Source: Lepidurus packardi
Lineage: Eukaryota > Arthropoda > Branchiopoda > Notostraca > Triopsidae
Direction: 5' to 3'
Length of the DNA stretch: 64,000 nt
Assembly (NCBI GenBank): GCA_023053545.1
Contig: JAKZAN010000002.1
Span: forward strand, 10,164,790 to 10,228,789
A program made the position numbers and the translations under genes. Below the pieces are notes generated by a model. That model saw nothing but the letters and a program-made list of their open reading frames with translations, did not search any database and was not told the origin of the DNA. This document shows, piece by piece, positions 47,343-64,000 of the stretch. How positions within the stretch are numbered: the first letter of the stretch is position 1; every line of letters begins with the position of its first letter.

Positions 47343-48357
47343 CTAGGATTGGCACAGAATAAGGGTATACGTGGCAACGAGCCCAATGACCTACGAAATG
47401 CTGTCTTTAAGAAACTTCTTCATACAATATGCATTATTTGCCCTAAGGAGAAGAGGCCTGTCCACACTGAAATATCCGCCTCCAGAAAAGGTCGTTTGCA
47501 GGGCTGTCATTCGCCACAACACCTGGTTTGCTTCTGCCATCAAACTGTCAGAAGTAATTTTCGCCACGGTCTTGTAGAAACTACGCGACTAAAGGTATAA
47601 TGACTCAGAATGTAGATTTAACATTTTAAAATAAAGCATATGTACTTGCTGGTGAACAAAATAGGCTGCTAAACATATGCATGCCAACGGAATGAAGTGA
47701 AGTAAGCTATACAAGCTGTACCACATGATCAGCCGAGGGTTCAAGCTGTCGTCTCCAACGTAATCAGTAACGTGGAATACGGACAGACTCACATTAACTA
47801 TTATTCCAGTCACAAGAATAAGTATTATCTCCAAAAACTAATTTTGCACGTCATCGGCTAAACCAAACAATTCTAAGCTCCGACTTCGCAGTAACAATAA
47901 AACGAACCGATAATTCCTTAAACTTTTGGTCAATTGCTGGAAAGCATAGCCGAGGGCCAGACAAAAAACGAGAAAATGCCATGATCAACATAGGAAATAT
48001 GGTAGCAAACTCGGAGTAGTAATTAAAAAACTGAATAAACCAATTGGGAAATGGAACAGGATAATCTCGGTGTGATCGGTCTCATCTGTTTCCCACATTG
48101 TAAGCATCAACGAAACCTGCGGTGTGGATACAACAATTTGGCGTTGTCGACTATAAGATAGGATTTATTAACTGTGAAGATAATGCGCACGATGAAGGTG
48201 TACGAAATCCTTTCAAGCCGTCTGACAGCCAGTACCACCAGGACTAGCCTTCGCTCCATTGTTGATGCTAATTTTTTGAAACGGGAAAGTGAGCAGCAAC
48301 ACCATACATGGGCATCACTGATTAATGCACAATACGACAGATAATCTAAAGTGTCTC
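47343..48357 (-). pseudogene. Gustatory receptor pseudogene (copy C)
   Basis: The middle copy of the array is recognisable but broken. The most upstream piece starts near 48357 (GDTLDYLSYCALISDAHVW, aligning with copy B's GDLLDYTIFFATTCGIHIYV); the N-terminal exon is missing. A following stretch reads as FATIFPMLIMAFSRFL and then must change frame to continue as LALGYAFQQLTKSLRN, and an in-frame TAG at 47838-47840 interrupts LADDVQN/FLEIILIL. The last three exons are intact: to 47646, 47442-47588 (ending SGGGYFSVDRPLLLR) and 47343-47390 (VIGLVATYTLILCQS). The intron between the last two starts with GC instead of GT. Probably a dead gene. Confidence 0.75.
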
Positions 48358-48798
48358 CTGCAATAGCGAAAACAGTAGCACTTTACTTGGGACAGTAGAA
48401 AAGCAAGCCATAAAATATAGCCATGCAATCTATATCTACCACAAGACATACGTATGCATATAACTTAACACACCGTGTCAAAGGACGAGAAAAAGGAAAT
48501 CCCACAACGTGACAAAGAACCACCAAGCTTTCAAAGTTTTCAAATCTCCCATTGTGGCTTTATTTCCTTCCAAAAGTTGGTCTCTCTCTACTTTATTACA
48601 CGCTCGATTGTATTAGCGAAAATATTATGTCCCAAAGAAGCTACACACATTGTACTCTCACACTCCATTACTATTACTCAAGCATGTACATAGCGTTGCT
48701 AGTACAACTGAACAGAGACAATACAGTATTTTGTACGTACTCATAATTGTGTACACTTTCAACCAACTGCTCCGAACTTGTACGCATTTGCAAAGCGA

Positions 48799-50143
48799 CT
48801 AGAATTGGTAGAGAATGAAAACGTACGTCAAAACGATGCTAATGACCTATACACGAAGAATAATTCATTAATATACGGAAAACCTTTACAGAACATAACT
48901 AGTAAGAAAACTAACGAAACGTACCCTTAGCAGTAAAGGCTTGCCGATAGTGAAAAACCCATGTCCCGATAGAACAGGTTGTAACGTCTGGAACTGCAAC
49001 AAAACGTACGTAATTTGCTGTGGGCTTTTCAAAACATTCTCAGACGGAATTTCAGCCAACGTTCTGACTATCTTTGCTGCCTATAACAACCATTTCCAAT
49101 TAGAGAGTTATCCTTTAGCCCTTGGATTCGACGGAAAAAGTACCGCATCGCTGAGGAAATCGGAAGCAATACACACGCAAGCCATACGAATTAAATGCTC
49201 GGATGTATATAAAACAATTACTCCCACAGTTTGACCGTTCGTCGTGTCGGTCGCCGACGCTATTCGCAATGTATGGAAAACTCCCATGCATAATGTCAAA
49301 CAGGAGGCTAAGATAAGCAAAAAGTTCAGCGAGGAAAACCTCATTTGTAGCTGGTTGAATAATTTGATGACTCGCAGGTAACGATTGCGATGGGTCTCTA
49401 AACCCACACAATGGATGTCCCCTTGGATTGCACGTAAAATCGAATCTAGCTGGAATCCGAGGCTTACGACAAGGAAGCAAAATGTATAGCTGACAAGCAT
49501 GGGATAAAGGCAGGTCAAATTGATCAAAACACTTAATATGCTGCGATAAAGCGGTGGATATTCTAATTGGCAACCTGGATGCCCCTTCGATGTCAGCGCA
49601 TTTAAAACTGCCACACTACAGACCTTAAGAGACATCCGTTAGTTATCAAAAGACTTGATTGGAAAAGAGAATTACCGTCAACACCATGTAAACAAGGCAT
49701 ATCCTAGATGCCTTCCTAGTGAACTGTTTAGCCTTGCCAGCAAAAATTGACTCGTCGTCAAATTTACGGAATAGACGGTTGAACTTTTTGATGTTCCAAA
49801 GTACGTAAATATGAATTCCACAGGTGGTGGCAAAAAATATTGTATAGTCTAACAGATCACCTACGACGGATACGAAAGTGCCAGATCCAGCGAAGTTACA
49901 GTAATAGAAACTCAATGCGTAAGCTATAGTCGCAACAGAATCAACCACGAGGCAAAAGATGCAATGGACATTGAACAGGCTTGTTCGGTTGCAGTTCAGA
50001 GGAAAGCCCATCAAGTAGCAAAAACATAGCCACCATTTAAGAGAACTTTGCAACATATTCGGGAAAGTTGTTGCTGGTTGAGACGAGAGCGACGGATTAA
50101 GGTTATAAAGCTTATCGTCACCAATGGTGTGTACACGAGACAT
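48799..50143 (-). CDS. Gustatory receptor family protein (copy B)
   Basis: Four exons, 49676-50143, 49144-49623, 48925-49080 and 48799-48846, all phase 0, give 383 residues. Several hydrophobic helices are evident (for example HCIFCLVVDSVATIAYALSF and FLLILASCLTLCMGVFHTL). The C-terminal region is GFFTIGKPLLLR followed by VISIVLTYVFILYQF, a typical gustatory-receptor last helix carried on its own small exon. The ATG at 50143 is preceded by no longer frame. The gene looks intact and is the upstream member of the tandem array; copies C and A follow in the same direction within 5 kb. Confidence 0.88.
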
Positions 50144-50798
50144 GCTTGGAGCGAAACCACGGTACGACTACGGATAAACCAGCTTCAGATTGACCCCGAA
50201 AGAGCAGTACAAGGATGTCTTTTGTCAGAGACGAAACCGCATCTAACTTTTGACAAGGTAGACGACACCCACTGTTTTGGTCGCCTCTTTGCCTTGTCGT
50301 CCGATAGGGTGTGTAAAGAGATTGGGTAGTAAAAAGTCAACTCGCTAGCATTTTAATGATGTGTGTCAAGTCGAAACTTCCGAAACACACCTGAAGAGGA
50401 AAACAAGCACTGGGTGAGGTAAACTTAGGTATTCAAGATAATTACGTTATTTTTGTACGAATTTTTATTCCAACTGAAGCTACACTACAGTTTGGAAAAA
50501 CAAGAAGATGATAGTTACAGAATGCATTGGTTTTATAACGTTTACTACTAAAAGCATAAAACGTTCGACAGTAACATTCTTTTTTATGGGTGGAGGATGG
50601 CTCGTTTCGTGCATATAGTGACCAGCCTGTCTTCTCCGAATATCACGAAACACAGCTAAGTCAGGAGGAACATAACATTCCCGTGCTCCTTATGCGATAG
50701 GGAAGAATCCAGGGAGAAGATGTTCATAGAGGTCCACATCCACATCCAAAAAGACGCAGAAAATAACGTTTTTCACCTTCAATTATAGTTTAGCTTAG
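50144..50798. other. Intergenic between gustatory receptor B and the macrodomain gene
   Basis: 655 bp that should contain the promoter of receptor B and the 3' untranslated region of the macrodomain gene. No coding or repeat feature recognised. Confidence 0.5.
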
Positions 50799-52021
50799 CT
50801 ATTTTTTCAGCATTTCATTGAGAAGCACAAGACATGATAATATTACGTTCTTGGGATGTGATCGCAGAAAGTCACGAACGGTTGATATGGCGACAGGGGC
50901 TGCTTCGGCATTGGGATATCCTACAGAAACTCAATAAATTAGTATAATAAGCTTAGGGGTTGCATGCTGCACTGTAACCAAGCGAGGGTTAATGCCATTT
51001 ACCGTAGATTCCAGTCGAGATACAAGGAAAGGCCTATAAAGAAATTTGTAATTTCCCCTTGTTTATATAGGAATGACTCTTTCAAATATACGTACGATTG
51101 AACTAAAGCCCTGCTTATCAGCGAGCTCAAGTGAATTGCTATAGCAAGAAGCTAGCAATTCCGGTTGTTTGCCAACTGGCCCAACGGTATGGATGATATC
51201 TAAAAAGATAGAACAAGTGATTACACATTCATCTGAGCAATTAAACTTAATTACGTTTCGCTGGCAGCCTATATCCTCCGGTGACCTTGGCTTCTCCAAC
51301 ATGACAACCATCCAAGCCCCTGCACTCATTTTGCAGCTCTGGACCTGCTGCTCTATGAATAGCTCCGTCAACTAAATAGAAGAATCTTTTGTTAATTAGT
51401 TCAATAACAATAAGTAACTGTAAAAAAAGGCATTACATACCTCCTCCTCCTTTAACAAGGCTTTGGTTGGCAGCATTGACAATAGCATCAACTTCCAGAC
51501 AGGTCAAATCTCCCTTCCAAAGTGAGATATGTTTAGCAAGCTTAGCGTCTTCTGCAGTCGCAGATAAGTCTTTCTGCGACGCATTGGAGACCTTTTCGTA
51601 TATATGTTTTGTTTTGGCATATTCCGGCCAATTTGGGACGTGGTCCAAGGTGACATAACGACTTCCACATAAATAGTTGCGTCGTTTTTCTTCCAGGCTC
51701 ATAGACATAAATTTCTCTAGTAGAATTAAAGACAAACGCAGGCAATCAGTATCAGACAGGATAGTTTCAACCTAAAGTAGTCATACCTTTGGGCCCTTTG
51801 TTCTCCTCGTGATGTCCAGCAACCGTTGACATTTTGGGTGGATTAAACGACAGGTTTGAGGTCAGTGTGACATCAAGGGAGTAAGTAAACAAAGGACGGA
51901 TCTCGGTAAAATACGTTCGCGTCAAAGCAATCGCTGGGAGATCGCGTTTTACTAATTTACCAAGTACTTGTCGTGCACAAGTTGCCACTTGCAAAATTGA
52001 CTGTGGTTTTACACACACCAT
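50799..52021 (-). CDS. MACROD1/2-type ADP-ribosyl hydrolase (macrodomain)
   Basis: Six exons, 51787-52021, 51441-51716, 51255-51371, 51096-51199, 51003-51033 and 50799-50920, in phase, encode 294 residues. After a basic, Arg/Thr/Ser-rich N-terminus that looks like a mitochondrial presequence ([20 protein letters not shown]), the MACROD-specific helix [11 protein letters not shown] precedes the macrodomain. Catalytic and binding motifs are intact: [49 protein letters not shown] and the phosphate loop [10 protein letters not shown]. These enzymes remove mono-ADP-ribose from acidic side chains and hydrolyse O-acetyl-ADP-ribose. The leader suggests MACROD1-like mitochondrial targeting. The sequence ends soon after the fold, without the long acidic tail of MACROD2. 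Confidence 0.93.
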
Positions 52022-54504
52022 AGCTACAATTTTAAATTTCTTTGCTGCCTACAAAACCGGCAACCTCTTTCTACGGTTCAGGCCAGACACGACGACGGTC
52101 ACGTCCTTCAGTTCGCACTGTCTATTCCAGTCACGTACACAAAGCAAAGTCAGCCCCAGGCGGCTGGCTAATGCGAATTGGAACCCGGTTAAATCGTGTA
52201 TAGCGATACACTCCCCAAACGACTTTGCATATAGTATTATAAGCGGGTAGTCATACAAATCGTCCACAAGCCAATTGAAACGAATAGCAAATGTTTATTT
52301 TTGTTTATAACGAACATTTCTTTGCCTTAGTTCAAATAAATTCAATCAGAACCCGAGGTGCATTTGATAAAAATCGCCAATATATTCTAACAAAATTAAT
52401 GGACCATTAAGCTATTTGTACCTCCGCGTCGAGTCATGACGCTACTGTTCCCCTCCAAAGTGCAACGAAAAATTGCTTCTCAGAAAATCCCTGAACCAAA
52501 TCTAACCTACCGTAAGCTACCCTAACTTAGGACTAGAAAACCATGAAGTTGCACTTGAACGGGGAACAGCAGCGCCATGAACTACCATATATATACTTAT
52601 CAACAGATTTTGCAACATTCTGATGCCGTGCACTTTATACGTACCAAAGCTAACGAAATTGCACCCGCATTCAAAGTAACTGAGAGCAAGAATGTCAACT
52701 TCGGAACATCTGAGGGTTGACCAAAGCTGCAAAGCACTATGAGAATACAAAAGTAGTTCTTTACTCTCCTACAGTCGTCCAGGATAATCATGAATAATTT
52801 GTGCACTTTTGTCAGTATAGCACGTTCACTAGCAGATCTTCTGCACAAGCGAATTTTGTCGAATCATTAGCCAACTTTTCCTGAAAGCTGAACCAGCACG
52901 ACATTAAAAACAGTTAATGTACGAAAAATGTAAATTAAGTGAGAATTATACAAGTACCAACTACTTCAGTTATTCATTCGTCAGTCCGTACATTACTTTT
53001 CCATGTTTCCATGTACAAGAAATGTACGGTGTATTTGAGAGTACCGACAGTTGTATGTACACAGGAATGAATCAAAAGCCCCAAAACGAAATTAAACAAA
53101 AGTAAATAATATAAAAATGGTACATCTTTCCTAAATAGACACTTTTTGTTCTACCTCATCTCTTGAAGCCAATCCCCAAATAAATAAATTTTAAAAAAAT
53201 CGCACTCTTTTTTCTTTTCACGCTTCTTAATTCCTCGTCTTCTTGGTATTTTTTGTCATTTTTTTTACTAGGTGGGATTCGGGATTTCAGTTTTAACGGA
53301 GACTACATAGTCATTTCGTTTTTTCCAAGACCAATCTCTAGCAAGTGCTGTGAATTGGTGAAAAAAAAAAGTGCATGGTCTCTTTTTTTCTACGGTAATC
53401 TTTCATCTATCCATCACATTCTTTTTTAAAGAGGACCAAGTCCAGCGCAATAAACAGAAAGAGGATTACAGCACAAATAAAGCACTAAGGCAAGGGGGTT
53501 GTTAGAATGAATAAACCAACCAAAAACTTTCTTGGCGAGTGTGAAATGGATGGATTTAACCAAAAAAAACAAAAAAAAAACTGGGCTTTCACAGCATATT
53601 TTGTTTCGTGCCAAATCAAGACGTCCGTCTAAAGGGGCCACAAATTCTATAACAGAATTATGTCAATCCGGACTCTCTCCTTTCCGGTTGGGAGAGAAAC
53701 ATGGGTAGAACAAAAATAGAGAAGGGCTATCTACAGCAACACCACTGCGTTCAGTACAGGTAATAATAATAATGATAATAAATGGATAATAGGCAGCCAT
53801 GTAGAGTGGGTAATCAGCGAACTTCGAAATCCTGGCAACCCTTCTCTTTTTTTTCGAAGCATTTTTTTCTTTTTTTTTCGCAATATTCCTGTCTCTAGGA
53901 ATACACATCTTCAAGAAAATTACAATCTAAATTGCAACCTGTCTAGGCTATACTTCACAAGGACAATTTGGCTTCTCAACAAACAAAAAACACATTTGCC
54001 TTGCTGTTCCTTTTGTTCTGTCTTGTATAGTCTTCCCCTAACGGCTCTCGTGACATGCAAACCACACAATTGCCTAAACGTTCGTTTTTGGGCTAATTTT
54101 GTTTTGTTTTTCTATTTCACAAATCTTCTTTCCCCTTTCGCGCCATTTTCTCTTCCTTCGAGGTTGCGCAAAATCTTAGGAAAAAGCATATTGTCTTCTT
54201 TACCTACCCATATAAACCACTTTCTGTCCTTTGAATCATCTTGCACACGAGGAAATATAACCAGCACCCAAAAGGATTTCATTCAGCTCCAGCGGTACAG
54301 TTAGTTCAACTTTTGTTCCCTCTTAAATTCTTTCACTCTGCCAGGGAAGAGGTCGTCATAAGATACTACACAAACACTCCTCATCTTGCATCTTAATTTC
54401 GTTTTCACTCGTAAGTCCACTCCAGATTTCCAAAAACAACCAAAAAATTTCTTTAAAAAAAAACGATAATTTCTTTTACGAACTCGAAACCTTTTCTTTC
54501 TGTT
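52022..54504. other. Intergenic and PAR-1 3' untranslated region
   Basis: About 2.5 kb between the MACROD start and the last open frame of PAR-1. The right part (roughly 53.2-54.5 kb) is rich in T and A runs and probably forms the PAR-1 3' untranslated region on the minus strand. Minus-strand frames at 52049-52267 and 52517-52848 have no recognisable content. Confidence 0.5.
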
Positions 54505-54753
54505 TTAGTCCCGTACAGGAATGGCTGGTAGCTTCCTGCCGGTACTTTTCCTCATGACACTAACGGGAAGCGTCGTTTGCTGTTTCGTGGATTGTTGTTG
54601 ATGTTGCAGGCGGTGTCGAGTCGCTAAACGATTTAATGCGGCTTCCCACTCGATATGCGACGGCGACGTCTCGTCTTCCAGTGAAGAATCATCGTCGTCG
54701 TCACACTCAGCAAAGTCAAAGTCGACCTCCCCGGTGCCATGGATCACGGGTAG
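54505..54753 (-). CDS. Candidate readthrough extension of PAR-1 (82 codons)
   Basis: Directly after the PAR-1 stop (TGA at 54754-54756 on the minus strand) the same frame continues as CTA CCC GTG ATC CAT and stays open for 82 codons to a TAA at 54505. The predicted tail is protein-like: an acidic block (DFDFAECDDDDDSSLEDE), a helix (HIEWEAALNRLATRHRLQ), a Gln/Thr-rich stretch and a basic end (RKSTGRKLPAIPVRD). UGA followed by CUA is the best-known context for translational readthrough in animals. Without readthrough or alternative splicing this segment is 3' untranslated. Expression is not shown by sequence alone. Confidence 0.55.
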   Translation of the reverse strand, partial: LPVIHGTGEVDFDFAECDDDDDSSLEDETSPSHIEWEAALNRLATRHRLQHQQQSTKQQTTLPVSVMRKSTGRKLPAIPVRD

Positions 54754-63886
<9,133 letters not shown>

Positions 63887-64000
63887 CTGCAAGATAGGAA
63901 TGGTGAAAACGAATTAAAGTCATGTTTCTTTTGAATCTTTGAACATATTTTTGACTGTCTTTGTAGGGCATAAACAATATAAACATAGAACGTAAATACG

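Noticed and set aside
52049-52848. Minus-strand frames between MACROD and PAR-1
   Set aside because: No domain, no splice continuity with MACROD, and the MACROD start codon with a leader peptide is already satisfactory.

Overview
The window looks like nuclear DNA of a small-genome crustacean, most likely a Daphnia-type cladoceran. This is inferred from many GT-AG introns of about 45-100 bp, tightly packed genes on both strands, a tandem insect/crustacean-type gustatory receptor cluster and arthropod TATA + TCAGT-type promoters. No species is proven by the sequence. Exon chains were assembled by hand from splice signals and phase; boundaries should be good to a base or two.

Layout. 0-10 kb: the 5' end of a CYP2-clan P450 (-), a single-exon GT92 glycosyltransferase (-), a wrecked THAP/P-element-like transposase, a 560-bp inverted-repeat element, a WSCD-type sulfotransferase with an internal stop (+) and a secreted WAP-domain protein (-). 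10-17 kb: the co-repressor subunit GPS2 (-, 8 exons), a five-exon gene that I tentatively call gasdermin-like (+), and the ciliary gene IFT46 (+, 8 exons). 17-34 kb: FoxA/fork head (+, one coding exon) in a large gene-poor territory, probably its regulatory landscape. 34-43 kb: a long coiled-coil gene (-) with large introns. 43-52 kb: V-ATPase subunit D (+), an NPC2-type lipid-binding protein (-), three gustatory receptor copies (-, the middle one a pseudogene) and a MACROD-type ADP-ribosyl hydrolase (-). 52.5-64 kb: most of the PAR-1/MARK kinase gene (-), whose 5' end lies outside the window.

Most neighbours are unrelated housekeeping, developmental or sensory genes; the only true cluster is the gustatory receptor array. 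The two observations I rank highest are: (1) the PAR-1 stop codon is TGA followed by CTA, and the same frame stays open for another 82 codons with protein-like composition, a strong candidate for programmed stop-codon readthrough; (2) the gene at 14.0-15.0 kb encodes a 241-residue protein whose N-terminus and central strand resemble the gasdermin pore-forming domain, with no C-terminal repressor domain, in a lineage where I know of no gasdermin.
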